A stretch of DNA of 58,505 nucleotides from Mucilaginibacter empetricola (GCF_024808665.1 NZ_JANUBZ010000021.1:1-58505), one strand, 5' to 3'. Shown: positions 1-7,938, counted from the first letter of the stretch. Made by a program: numbers and translations. The notes: generated by a model not told the origin, from the sequence alone.

Positions 1-1
1 G

Positions 2-32
2 CAAAGGTAAGAACCTTTTTCTCTTTTGCAAA
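2..32 (-). promoter_or_regulatory. Leftward promoter P1
   Basis: On the minus strand TTTG (29-32) and TAccTTTG (2-9) are separated by 19 nt, a perfect match to the Bacteroidota housekeeping consensus TTTG-N19-21-TAnnTTTG. It is the promoter nearest the window edge. Confidence 0.8.
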
Positions 33-106
33 CTTTATTTTTTATTTTTTCGTTTGCCTTTTCCCTCGCTTCCTAACCCCTTTTCCTCTCTCTCTCTTGC
101 GGGCTG

Positions 107-137
107 CAAAGGTATAAACCTTTTTCTCTTTTGCAAA
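107..137 (-). promoter_or_regulatory. Leftward promoter P2
   Basis: This is the second copy of the same arrangement on the minus strand: TTTG at 134-137, a 19-nt spacer and TAccTTTG at 107-114. Spacer and flanks match P1 closely, so P1 and P2 probably arose by tandem duplication. Confidence 0.8.
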
Positions 138-210
138 CTTTATTTTTTTATTTTTTTAGCTCGCCTTTTTCCCGCCTTTCCTCTCTCTTTTCTTCCTTTC
201 TTGCGGGCTG

Positions 211-242
211 CAAAGGTGCAACTTTTATTCTTATCTGTCAAG
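211..242 (-). promoter_or_regulatory. Leftward promoter P3 (degenerate)
   Basis: The minus strand has CAccTTTG (211-218), one mismatch from the -7 box. A TTGAC-like upstream element lies near 236-241 at the same 19-nt spacing. It is a weaker member of the series. Confidence 0.55.
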
Positions 243-320
243 TAAAATTTTCACTTTTTTCAGATTATTTTTTAGTTGCCAGATTTCAAAAAACAAACGC
301 CCTTTTGCTTAAAGCGGTCA

Positions 321-352
321 CAAATGTACAGAGATTTTACCAACCTCACAAA
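321..352 (-). promoter_or_regulatory. Leftward promoter P4
   Basis: The minus strand has TTTG (349-352), a 20-nt spacer and TAcaTTTG (321-328). Both boxes match consensus exactly, although this copy is not part of the 105-bp repeat. It is the most upstream of four same-direction promoters in 350 bp. Confidence 0.7.
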
Positions 353-461
353 GCTTTTTTTCAAATAAATAGCACTTTTAACGTAACTATCTGTAGACTA
401 TGCCATTTCAGGCGTTAGTTCTTATCCTTTATATGGCCAGACATGCTATTTATGGATTTTG

Positions 462-469
462 TATCTTTG
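462..469 (+). promoter_or_regulatory. -7 box TAtcTTTG close to the start codon
   Basis: TATCTTTG ends 8 nt before the ATG at 478. This supports that ATG over upstream in-frame starts, because transcripts would begin after them. I see no clear -33 TTTG at the right distance. Confidence 0.5.
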
Positions 470-477
470 AAATTGAT

Positions 478-1860
478 ATGAACAACCAACATTTCCCGGC
501 AAATTTCCTGTCTTCTTTATCCGGCGAGCCGGGTTTTGAAAGCGAAAATTTCATCAGCGCTCATCAAAATTCACCATCGCCCACTTCTATAAGGTTAAAT
601 CCTTTTAAAAGGCCTACTATTAAAACTGATGGACGGGTGCCCTGGTGTGCGGATGGCTTCTACCTAAACACCCGCCCATCCTTTACTTTTGATCCGCTTT
701 TTCATGCAGGGTGTTATTATGTACAGGAAGCATCATCTATGTTTATTGATCATATTATTAAAACAATAAGGCCAACTCATGATGATGCTATTAAAGTATT
801 AGACCTATGCGCCGCCCCCGGTGGTAAAAGTACGCTCATTAATTCGGCCATTGGCGGTAATGATTTACTGGTTGCCAATGAAATTATAAAAACGCGGGTG
901 CCTGTTTTGTGCGACAACCTTAACCGCTGGGGTACACCTAATATAATAGTAAGCAATAACGACCCGAAAGACTTTGGCAGACTAACGGGCTTTTTTGATA
1001 TGATACTGGTTGATGCCCCCTGTTCAGGGTCGGGCATGTTCAGGAAAGATCCTGATGCAATGAACGAATGGTCTGAAGCCAACGTCAACCTCTGCCACCA
1101 ACGGCAGGAACGGATATTGGCCGACATTTACCCGGCCTTAAATGAGGGTGGATACCTTATATATAGTACCTGTTCTTATTCGCACCAGGAAAACGAGGAT
1201 ATACTGGATTGGCTATGTAGTGAATTTGATATGGAAAGCCTGCGTATACCTATTAATAAGGACTGGGGTATTGTTGAAACACAGTCGAACCAGCAAAAGG
1301 CATGGGGTTATCGTTTTTATCCCGGCCAGGTAAAAGGTGAAGGCTTGTTTGCTTCCGTTTTAAGGAAACGGGAACAAAGTGATCAGCCACCATCCTTTAA
1401 AGCAAAAGGTTACCAAAAATTAGCCATGAAAGAGATAGATATAATTAAGGAGTATTTGAACGAACCCAGCGACTTTTACTATTTTAAAGTGAATGACGAA
1501 TGGCTGGCTATTAATAAGGAGCACAAGGAAAGTTTGGACACTTTACAAAGGCATCTGTATATTAAAAAATCGGGCGTGCGTTTGGGTAAGCTGATGGGGA
1601 ACGACTTGATACCCGATTATGAGCTGGCATTAAGCATACATATTAATAAAGATATGGTTTTACAAACGGAGCTCAACCATAGCCAGGCAATTCAATACCT
1701 GCGTCGCGAAAACATCGACCTAAATATAAATAGCAAGGGCTGGAGCCTAATGAACTTTGAAGGACATGCTTTAGGATGGGCCAAGCTGCTGCCAAACCGT
1801 ATTAATAATTATTACCCGAAGGAGATGAGGATATTGTCAAGTGCGCCAACATCGTTATAA
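478..1860 (+). CDS. RsmF/NSUN-like rRNA (cytosine-C5)-methyltransferase
   Basis: SAM-dependent methyltransferase of the RsmB/RsmF (NOL1/NOP2/Sun) family, expected to make 5-methylcytosine in rRNA. The protein has 460 residues. Visible motifs are the SAM-binding LDLCAAPGGKST, the DAPCSGSG motif with its conserved Cys, and STCSYS with the second (catalytic) Cys, followed by HQENED. After the catalytic core a ~150-residue C-terminal region resembles the RNA-binding PUA-like part of RsmF. I chose the ATG at 478 because it follows a -7 box directly and the upstream in-frame residues look like non-coding DNA. The gene is monocistronic and convergent with the HigA gene. Which rRNA base it modifies cannot be told from sequence. 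Confidence 0.9.
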   Translation: MNNQHFPANFLSSLSGEPGFESENFISAHQNSPSPTSIRLNPFKRPTIKTDGRVPWCADGFYLNTRPSFTFDPLFHAGCYYVQEASSMFIDHIIKTIRPTHDDAIKVLDLCAAPGGKSTLINSAIGGNDLLVANEIIKTRVPVLCDNLNRWGTPNIIVSNNDPKDFGRLTGFFDMILVDAPCSGSGMFRKDPDAMNEWSEANVNLCHQRQERILADIYPALNEGGYLIYSTCSYSHQENEDILDWLCSEFDMESLRIPINKDWGIVETQSNQQKAWGYRFYPGQVKGEGLFASVLRKREQSDQPPSFKAKGYQKLAMKEIDIIKEYLNEPSDFYYFKVNDEWLAINKEHKESLDTLQRHLYIKKSGVRLGKLMGNDLIPDYELALSIHINKDMVLQTELNHSQAIQYLRRENIDLNINSKGWSLMNFEGHALGWAKLLPNRINNYYPKEMRILSSAPTSL

Positions 1861-1885
1861 TATTATAATAAAGGAATGACGCATA

Positions 1886-2179
1886 TTATAAAAGAGCTTC
1901 TTCCTGTTTGGCGACAAACAGATCGTACTCCATTTGTAAACCTAACCAGTAATGGGAACTGATTCCTAAAAATTTTTCAAGTTTAACAGCAAGAGTGGCG
2001 GATATATTTCTTTTACCTGTAAATATTTCACTTAAATGGTGTGGCAAAATGTTTAATGCTTTTGCTACATCTTTTTTAAGCAGATTTCTTTCTTCTATTT
2101 CTTCTTTTAAGAATTCGCCGGGATGAAATGCTTCTATTTCAATCTCGTTACCATTATGATCTAATACCTGATTATTCAT
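1886..2179 (-). CDS. higA: HigA-family antitoxin (XRE helix-turn-helix)
   Basis: A 97-residue DNA-binding antitoxin. The HPGEFLKEEIEERNL segment followed by a helix-turn-helix (KKDVAKALNILPHHLSEIFTG) and the ending SHYWLGLQ are typical of the HigA/VapI addiction-module family. It should bind a RelE/HigB-fold toxin and repress its own operon. The start at 2179 is preferred over an in-frame ATG at 2242, which would overlap the toxin frame. An AGGAGG lies 13 nt upstream of this ATG, unusual for this phylum. Its partner immediately upstream carries a premature stop, so the antitoxin may now act only as a repressor. Confidence 0.88.
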   Translation of the reverse strand: MNNQVLDHNGNEIEIEAFHPGEFLKEEIEERNLLKKDVAKALNILPHHLSEIFTGKRNISATLAVKLEKFLGISSHYWLGLQMEYDLFVAKQEEALL

Positions 2180-2192
2180 AAAAGTATTAAGC

Positions 2193-2198
2193 CCTCCT
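2193..2198 (-). promoter_or_regulatory. AGGAGG Shine-Dalgarno-like site before higA
   Basis: The minus strand reads AGGAGG with 13 nt before the higA ATG, between the toxin stop and the antitoxin start. The spacing is longer than ideal. Most genes here have no such motif, so it may help the distal antitoxin gene be translated independently. Confidence 0.4.
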
Positions 2199-2208
2199 GG
2201 GCTAAAAT

Positions 2209-2523
2209 TTATGAGTAGTGATTGCTTATTTCTTCGATACAAACAATTTCAATCCGGCTACCCGTTTCGTTTTCAATTCGAAATATTAAACGATAAGCTT
2301 TATTCAACCTGATTGAATACTTACCCTCGTATTTCTTTTCTTTTAATTTTTCAAAATGCAAGCTTCCGATATTTCTTAAATCAGCAGTACTATTAGCTTA
2401 CCTTATTTGGAATAATCGTTTTTTAAAAGCTTTAATCACTTCGTCCGGGTAAGGTGATTTACCAGGGACTTTATTGTAATTGGCCACTTCACCCAGAAAG
2501 TGATCTTCAATTTTTACCTGCAT
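2209..2523 (-). pseudogene. higB: HigB-like toxin interrupted by an in-frame TAA
   Basis: From the ATG at 2523 the frame reads 41 residues, hits TAA at 2398-2400, then continues open for 62 codons to a second TAA at 2209-2211. The downstream part (ADLRNIGSLHFEKLK, then YSIRLNKAYRLIFRIEN) is the C-terminal half of a HigB/RelE-fold mRNA interferase. No frame change is needed, so one substitution (for example CAA to TAA) explains the break. The 41-residue product would lack the catalytic part of the fold. Toxin-first order and a 29-nt gap to higA fit a HigBA operon. A real nonsense allele is the simplest reading; a sequencing error cannot be excluded. Confidence 0.8.
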
Positions 2524-2720
2524 GGTTAGGTTTGATTAAAGTTATTTTGTTCTTTTTTCATTGCCGCCAAGCTTTTTTTGTTAATCCAGTTAACTATATC
2601 AAATGGTTGAAATATTGATGTTGCCAAATGATATACAAATATAATAAACTAGATTATTATTACCATACTCTACCCATCCTATCAACTTAATAAACATCAT
2701 CAAAAAATCAATCCAAAAAA

Positions 2721-2752
2721 TTTGCACATTTGCACATTCTCATATTTGCACA
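2721..2752. repeat. 8-bp direct repeats upstream of the phosphatase gene
   Basis: TTTGCACA occurs at 2721, 2729 and 2745, exactly in an 8-bp register with one diverged unit between the second and third copies. The array ends 10 bp before the ATG at 2763 and includes a near -7 box (CAtaTTTG, 2741-2748). The rest of the 2524-2762 gap is AT-rich. On the minus strand it holds a TAtaTTTG (2636-2643) that could serve the HigBA module. Confidence 0.5.
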
Positions 2753-2762
2753 TCGATAAAGA

Positions 2763-4055
2763 ATGGACCAATACTTTATTATAGATTTCGACAGTACGTT
2801 TACACAGGTAGAAGCTTTGGACGAACTGGCCCGTATCTCCCTAAAAAATCATCCCGACAGGGAAAAAATATATAAACAGATAGAAGATTTGACCAATGCC
2901 TCGATGGAAGGCAAGTTATCCTTTACTCAAAGTCTGGAAAACCGCGTTAAATTATTGCAGGCTAATCGCGATCATTTAAAACAACTGGTTACACATCTAA
3001 AGAAAAAAGTATCCACATCTTTCTCGCGCAATACTATCTTTTTTAAAAACCATGCTGATACCGTATTAATTGTGTCTGGTGGATTCAAGGAGTTTATTAT
3101 CCCCGTGGTTACCGAATACCATATTAAAAAGGAAAATATTTACGCCAACACGTTTGTGTTTGATGAGGATGGCAATATTATAGGCTATGACCGTGAGAAC
3201 CCGCTTTCGCAGGAAGGTGGCAAAGTGAAGCTATTAAAAGAGCTGAACCTGCCAGGTGAGATATTTGGTATTGGTGATGGTTATTCTGATTTCCAGTTAA
3301 AGGAATCAGGAATGATTAAAAAGTTCTTCGCATTTACCGAAAATATTGAGCGGAAATCGGTAGCAGAAAAGGCAGATCACATTACCCCCAGCTTTGATGA
3401 GTTTTTATATATCAATAAACTACCGAGGGCCATATCTTACCCTAAAAACCGGATAAAATGTTTGGTAGTGGGCGAAATTGAGGAAGATGCCCTGGCACAA
3501 ATGCGCAAAGAAGGATATAATATAAGGCAGCGCGAAACTATTGAAGATAAATATCTGGAAGAAGCTGGTGTTTTATTTTGCGATGAGGCCCATCAACCAA
3601 CGGCAGAGCAATTACAAAATGCCGGCAGATTAAAGGTGATAGGTATTTTTGGCAAGATAAGCAGTAAGCAATTAGCCGAGGCAGCTTGCGAAAACGGCAT
3701 TATTATTTTTGATGATCCCAAACATAACCCCCGCAATGATGATTTTATCCCCAAAAGAGTATTGGCATTTATGAACGAGGGTAAAACACATACCAGTTGT
3801 AATTTTCCCGATTTGCAGCCTCCGCGTATTAATAATGCCCACCGCCTTATTCATATTCACAAAAATGTGCCGGGCATATTGGCCAAAATAAACGATGTAT
3901 TTGCCCGTCACAATATTAATATAGTGGGCGAGTTTTTGGTTACCAACCCGCAAATAGGTTATGTAATTACTGATGTCAACACGGGTTACGATACCCAGGT
4001 GCTAAATGAATTGAAAGCAATTGAGCAAACTATAAAATTCAGATTGCTTTATTGA
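2763..4055 (+). CDS. Phosphoserine phosphatase fused to PGDH-derived and ACT domains
   Basis: A 430-residue protein. Residues 1-215 are a SerB-type HAD phosphatase (phosphoserine to serine): DFDST with nucleophile Asp8 and Asp10, VSGG with Ser105, GGK with Lys154, and GDGYSD with Asp172/Asp176. Residues ~230-335 resemble the N-terminal substrate-binding part of D-3-phosphoglycerate dehydrogenase (SerA), but the NAD-binding Rossmann domain is absent. Residues ~345-430 match the SerA C-terminal ACT domain. His366, Asn368 and Asn386 stand at the exact spacing of the serine-binding residues H344, N346 and N364 of E. coli SerA. The likely reading is a serine-biosynthesis phosphatase with a grafted serine sensor. 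The gene stands alone and converges on uspA. Confidence 0.85.
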   Translation: MDQYFIIDFDSTFTQVEALDELARISLKNHPDREKIYKQIEDLTNASMEGKLSFTQSLENRVKLLQANRDHLKQLVTHLKKKVSTSFSRNTIFFKNHADTVLIVSGGFKEFIIPVVTEYHIKKENIYANTFVFDEDGNIIGYDRENPLSQEGGKVKLLKELNLPGEIFGIGDGYSDFQLKESGMIKKFFAFTENIERKSVAEKADHITPSFDEFLYINKLPRAISYPKNRIKCLVVGEIEEDALAQMRKEGYNIRQRETIEDKYLEEAGVLFCDEAHQPTAEQLQNAGRLKVIGIFGKISSKQLAEAACENGIIIFDDPKHNPRNDDFIPKRVLAFMNEGKTHTSCNFPDLQPPRINNAHRLIHIHKNVPGILAKINDVFARHNINIVGEFLVTNPQIGYVITDVNTGYDTQVLNELKAIEQTIKFRLLY

Positions 4056-4059
4056 TTGA

Positions 4060-4118
4060 GTTCATGGTTGATAGTTCATGGCGACCTCGATTTTCGCTAT
4101 GAACTATTAACCATGAAC
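4060..4118. terminator. Bidirectional hairpin between convergent genes
   Basis: Arms of 25 nt (4060-4084 and 4094-4118) pair with about two mismatches around a 9-nt loop. The arms consist of the word GTTCATGGTT plus ATAGTTCAT. The hairpin lies between the stops of the phosphatase fusion and the universal stress gene, with no strong T-tract. Related TTCATGG words flank the NUDIX gene at 33.6 kb. Confidence 0.7.
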
Positions 4119-4120
4119 CA

Positions 4121-4600
4121 CTAAACTACTTCCTTAAACGGCACTACCAATACAGGAACTTCCGCGTGACGAACTACATGTTCGGCCACGCTGCCCATCA
4201 ACAGACGGTCTAATCCGGTGCGGCTATGGGTTCCTATAACTATTAAATCGGCGCCAAATTCTTTGCTACACTTAACAATGCCATCGGCGCTGGAGCCAAA
4301 CTCGTGAAATTGGGTTACGGTTATATCGCCAGCAAATTTTTTAATAGTGCGCTCAACGATGTTATCCGACTGACTTTTCTGGATATCCATTATTTCGGCT
4401 TCCTCAACCCCGGTAGCCACGGCAGACATGCCGGTAAGCGGGTCAGCACCCGATATGCTTTGCGGCAATATCACCGGTTCAACAATATTAACCAGCCCAA
4501 CGGCTGCGTTAAATTTGTGCGCAATATCAAAGCCATATTCGGCGGCATGCTCTGCATATTTACTATCGTCAATTCCAATAAGTATTTTTTTTATTATCAT
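4121..4600 (-). CDS. Universal stress protein (UspA family)
   Basis: A single-domain 159-residue UspA-fold protein, cytoplasmic. It begins KKILIGIDDSKYAEHA, as usual for the family. It carries the ATP-binding signature G-x2-G-x9-G-S/T in GTHSRTGLDRLLMGS, so it is probably a nucleotide-binding member. Such proteins respond to starvation or stress, but the specific role is not evident. It is separated from the barrel gene upstream by ~78 nt and is probably transcribed alone. Confidence 0.9.
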   Translation of the reverse strand: MIIKKILIGIDDSKYAEHAAEYGFDIAHKFNAAVGLVNIVEPVILPQSISGADPLTGMSAVATGVEEAEIMDIQKSQSDNIVERTIKKFAGDITVTQFHEFGSSADGIVKCSKEFGADLIVIGTHSRTGLDRLLMGSVAEHVVRHAEVPVLVVPFKEVV

Positions 4601-4678
4601 AGTGGTAAAGGATGTTGCTATAAATATAGTAACAAGTAAGCAGAAATATGTTTGCCGCTATTTTAAAATCGTAAAATC

Positions 4679-6391
4679 TTATTGCCGTGGTTTACTTATC
4701 TGGAAGCCTATAGTGAACTGAAAAGTACCATTATTTGATTTGTATGTTCCCAAACCGGAGCTTACCGAATATCCGCTTAAACTTCTTAAATAATCGGCCT
4801 CAAAAAGCCAGCGCTTATAATGCAGATCTACGCCTGCATTAAAGCCAAAGTTTAGTTTTTGCTGATATTGGGTTTGATTCAGCATGGTTGATATACTTTT
4901 ATAATAGGTTGAATCGGTACGTATATTATATGGCAGCAGCGTACTGCCTGCGTTTGTTTGTTTTACCGGGATGCCAATAACTGGGCCGCCAATAACGTTT
5001 ACATAATTGGAAACCTTAAAAATAACGTGGATAGGAATATTTACTGTATATACCTTACGCGACGCCGTTATTTGCAGCAATTGAGCGGAGTCGACCTTAC
5101 TATTATTTGCATGGGTATAGTTTGTTATAATGGTTTGCGGACTGTAAAATTGCGTTTGCAGCCCAATTGCCCATTTATCGTTTAAGTTATAGCTGGCAAA
5201 TAGCCCGAAATAAGCATCCACCGGCAAACTGCCATAAAAATTTGAATTTTGTTTTGATGAAGTAAAACTACCTGAGGTATTTACCCCGCTCAAAATACCC
5301 CAATCAATATTAAATGGGCCGGAGTTTTTTGATATTTTGCCTTTTTTAACTTTATTATTGGTATTGCTGGAGGTAAGTCCCTGCTGTTTTCCTGGTTTAT
5401 GCTGAAGAATAATTATGGTGTTGACATTGTTATGGCTAAGCAAATTTTGCTGTGGAGGTGTTGCTGTTAAATCATCACTGCCGTTAACATCATCAACTGC
5501 CTGGCCATCATTATTAATTAATGTTTCTTTTTGGTTCCTGTTATGATTACCCCGATTATGGAATTCATTTTTTTGCGAGCCGTTACTCGTGTTTTGCAAA
5601 TGATAATTACTTCCCGCTGAAAAATGACTACTCCTTTTTGATGTTGATGCCAGCACATTATTATGCAATGATGGTGAAACTTTGGCATTATTTATTTTGC
5701 TGCCGCCCAATAAGCCAGCGTTTGGTTTCTTGTCAGGTGTAGTTCCATTGTTTGCAGATATCGCTGCGTTCTTTTTCTTGCTGTTGGCCGGGTTGTTATT
5801 AGCTAAAGAAGCGAGGGGGCTCTTTTTTAGCGAAACAATAGTTTTATCGCCAGATGGCGTTGCAAGTCCAGATCGGTTACTCCCCCGAGTAGTTATGACG
5901 GGCTGGTTTTTATTTTGCGACGACACTGACGGAGCATTTGGCGTGATACCGGAAGCTATTGTGCCCCTTATTGTATTGCCAGGGACTGAGCCTATAGTAA
6001 TTTTCTTAGCTGAGCCATTTGCCGATGTCGTACTATCAGTACCATTTAAAGGTTGATTGGTAGACAATAAGCTATCTCCGGTTAAATTACCAGCCATAGG
6101 ATGGACCGCAAAATGTTGCTTATTGAGTGTTGTATAATGGCCGTGGGTGTGACGTACTTTATTTAAAATAATATGTGCACTGGTATACACCATAGCCGCG
6201 GCCGAAAAAGCGATAAAAAGTGAGGGTAATATTTTGATTTTTTTAAAACGGGAAGTTTTTTCGCCACTAACCGGCAAATGCTCATCCAATAAGGATTGCA
6301 TTTCCATCCAGCCAGTTTGCGGATCATCATTAACCAACAATTCGCTCCTCTTTTTCTGCCAGAGCGTAAGGTATTTGAATGAACTTTTCAT
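4679..6391 (-). CDS. Sigma-factor-linked membrane protein with C-terminal outer-membrane beta-barrel domain
   Basis: A 570-residue protein encoded directly behind an ECF sigma gene with a 4-nt ATGA overlap. Residues 1-50 are cytoplasmic-like. Residues ~54-76 form one hydrophobic helix. Residues ~80-355 are a low-complexity linker rich in N, S, T, K and G. Residues ~360-570 alternate as in PorT/OMP_b-brl beta-barrel proteins and end ...QFTIGFQIS. The position suggests an anti-sigma or sensor role, and the layout would place one chain across both membranes. There is no classical zinc-binding anti-sigma motif. Assignment to the beta-barrel group is by pattern rather than by a named family member. 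Confidence 0.75.
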   Translation of the reverse strand: MKSSFKYLTLWQKKRSELLVNDDPQTGWMEMQSLLDEHLPVSGEKTSRFKKIKILPSLFIAFSAAAMVYTSAHIILNKVRHTHGHYTTLNKQHFAVHPMAGNLTGDSLLSTNQPLNGTDSTTSANGSAKKITIGSVPGNTIRGTIASGITPNAPSVSSQNKNQPVITTRGSNRSGLATPSGDKTIVSLKKSPLASLANNNPANSKKKNAAISANNGTTPDKKPNAGLLGGSKINNAKVSPSLHNNVLASTSKRSSHFSAGSNYHLQNTSNGSQKNEFHNRGNHNRNQKETLINNDGQAVDDVNGSDDLTATPPQQNLLSHNNVNTIIILQHKPGKQQGLTSSNTNNKVKKGKISKNSGPFNIDWGILSGVNTSGSFTSSKQNSNFYGSLPVDAYFGLFASYNLNDKWAIGLQTQFYSPQTIITNYTHANNSKVDSAQLLQITASRKVYTVNIPIHVIFKVSNYVNVIGGPVIGIPVKQTNAGSTLLPYNIRTDSTYYKSISTMLNQTQYQQKLNFGFNAGVDLHYKRWLFEADYLRSLSGYSVSSGLGTYKSNNGTFQFTIGFQISKPRQ

Positions 6392-6975
6392 TTCGCTTTA
6401 ATACTCCTTTCTGTTAGCTGCTCGGTGCTTTTCCCGGAAGTTTCAAGCAATGCTCTTAATTGTTTCTTGGCTTCAGATAAATGCCAGCGCGATGTACCCT
6501 CGCTTATATTTAATTGTTCGCTAATTTCTTTATGCGTAAAACCATCCAATACCGATAAATTAAAAACCGTTTGTGTGGCATAAGGCAATGTTCGTATATT
6601 CTTTAAAATATCCTCAAAAAACAACTTTTCTAAAACCGAGGCCGAAATAAAAAAAACTTCGTCTTCAGGTTCTATCAATGACATATGACTAAACTTCAGC
6701 TCGCTTCGACCCAGATCTATCGATGTATAGATCATTATTTTTCTGATCCAGCCGCCCAGTTCGCCTTTTGCAACATCAAAGTTTTGTATAGATTGAAACA
6801 CCTTCAAAAACCCGGCATTAAAAGCTTCTTTAGCAAGTTCCTTATTGGGCAAATAGTTGTAGCAAACCCGTAACATATCGGCATGAAACAGCTTGTACAA
6901 GGCCTCCTGGGCCATGCGGTCATTGTTAATACATCCTTTTACCAGCTTTTCTGCCTGCTTTTTAGAAAGACTCAT
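6388..6975 (-). CDS. ECF-type RNA polymerase sigma factor
   Basis: A 195-residue sigma-70 family protein with region 2 (AQEALYKLFHADMLRVCYNYL to VFQSIQNFD) and region 4 (LPYATQTVFNLSVLDGFTHKEISEQLNISEGTS; helix-turn-helix). It lacks regions 1 and 3, as usual for ECF factors. It is co-transcribed with the overlapping downstream membrane protein, its likely regulator or output. A typical GGAAC/CGTC ECF promoter is not obvious upstream, unlike the second ECF operon at 18.2 kb. Confidence 0.88.
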   Translation of the reverse strand: MSLSKKQAEKLVKGCINNDRMAQEALYKLFHADMLRVCYNYLPNKELAKEAFNAGFLKVFQSIQNFDVAKGELGGWIRKIMIYTSIDLGRSELKFSHMSLIEPEDEVFFISASVLEKLFFEDILKNIRTLPYATQTVFNLSVLDGFTHKEISEQLNISEGTSRWHLSEAKKQLRALLETSGKSTEQLTERSIKAK

Positions 6976-7080
6976 TCAATATTATATACGCTCAAGCGCC
7001 CTAAAAAGCCCTTCGGAAATCATTCATTAAACGTTGGGTCGAAATCAAAATATTTTTTTATTCTATATAATTCAGTTTAT

Positions 7081-7112
7081 AATAATGACTGTAAACGCTT
7101 ACAGCCATTATT
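7081..7112 (-). terminator. Hairpin downstream of the lipoprotein gene
   Basis: 14-nt arms 7081-7094 and 7099-7112 pair with one mismatch around a 4-nt loop, 17 bp past the stop of the minus-strand lipoprotein gene. The rest of 6976-7128 is AT-rich leader of the sigma gene with nothing else recognised. Confidence 0.65.
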
Positions 7113-7128
7113 ATTTATTGTTGTGTTA

Positions 7129-7938
7129 TTACCGGTTAATTTGTTTAGGCGAAATCAAAACGCCCGAATTATAATTCCATTTAAAGGTAATTATTGTAGA
7201 CGTTGCCACAATACTGCCGGTATAGGTTGTGCCATTTAAAGTAACCGACAACGGATAGGTGCCATTTGGTAAATTACCCGGTATTTTTTGTGTAAAATTA
7301 ATTACTGTACCAATAGGGCTGCTGCCAATTACACATGGCGTTGGTTGTATTACATTTAAAAAGTCAATAGCGTAAGTATTATTAACCAGGCTATCGGTAA
7401 GGTTAAGTTTGCTGGTACCGCAATAAACATTATGTGTTTGAGCCACAAAAGTAAGGTAACTTGAATCGACTGCCGGATTGCTATAAAAATGGGGCACCAA
7501 TGTAATTTGATCGCCGGTAAGTGGTGTTGTGGTATATTGTGGCTGTGGATGATAAACCGAATCGATAACGGTTATGGAAACAACCAAAGGGGTTCCACCA
7601 TTGTCAGCAGCCTTGACCTGGTAAGTACCTGCCTTTTTAAAAAAGACCAAAGCTTTATTCTTTTGAGTAATTAATGAATCAAACCCTGCCGGCGACACAC
7701 TCCAGCGAATAGAATCGGTTGACTTTGCACCCGACAATAATAAAGTATCAGGTTCATTGATTTTCACTTTGTACTTGCTGGCAAGTAATTGCAGGCCGTT
7801 ACCGCTGGCCAGGGCGGTAGATTTAGCGACGGCTGATTGTGTGCTGGTGCTAACCAGTGGATCGGCAAACTTGTTGCAGGCCGATATAATAAAAATGACC
7901 ATTAAGAGTGTGATAAGGCCGTAAAGTGAGTTTTTCAT
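7129..7938 (-). CDS. Lipoprotein with a PKD/Ig-like domain
   Basis: A 269-residue exported protein. A hydrophobic signal segment ends in the lipobox IISAC with Cys21, so the mature protein should be lipid-anchored. Residues ~50-125 (VKINEPDTLLLSG to GTYQVKAADNGG) have the beta-sandwich pattern of PKD/Ig-like domains. The C-terminal ~140 residues have no family I recognise. It lies in the same orientation as the sigma and barrel genes but is separated from them by a hairpin, so it is probably its own unit. Confidence 0.7.
   Translation of the reverse strand: MKNSLYGLITLLMVIFIISACNKFADPLVSTSTQSAVAKSTALASGNGLQLLASKYKVKINEPDTLLLSGAKSTDSIRWSVSPAGFDSLITQKNKALVFFKKAGTYQVKAADNGGTPLVVSITVIDSVYHPQPQYTTTPLTGDQITLVPHFYSNPAVDSSYLTFVAQTHNVYCGTSKLNLTDSLVNNTYAIDFLNVIQPTPCVIGSSPIGTVINFTQKIPGNLPNGTYPLSVTLNGTTYTGSIVATSTIITFKWNYNSGVLISPKQINR

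Larger units (their letters stand above)
2..218. repeat. ~105-bp tandem repeat carrying promoters
   Basis: The block starting GCAAAGGTA at position 1 recurs at 106 and, in degraded form, at 210. Each copy has a T/C-rich tract ending in TTGCGGGCT followed by GCAAAGGT. The first two units are almost identical over their promoter half. Read on the minus strand, every unit holds a Bacteroidota -7 box followed by a GCAGCCCGCAAG discriminator. The array lies between the window edge and a divergent methyltransferase gene, so whatever it drives is to the left, outside the window. Confidence 0.85.

Noticed and set aside
1..352. Small proteins encoded in the T/C-rich left end
   Set aside because: Open frames there are Phe/Leu/Ser-rich products of a low-complexity repeat and overlap four promoters.
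400..477. Longer N-terminus for the RsmF-like gene starting at 400
   Set aside because: The extra 26 codons lie upstream of a -7 box that sits 8 nt before the ATG at 478, and they do not resemble the family.
2209..2523. Alternative genetic code in which TAA is sense
   Set aside because: TAA ends many clearly complete genes here (for example greA-neighbour, carB, ffh and the RsmF-like gene), so the three internal TAA codons are better read as nonsense changes.
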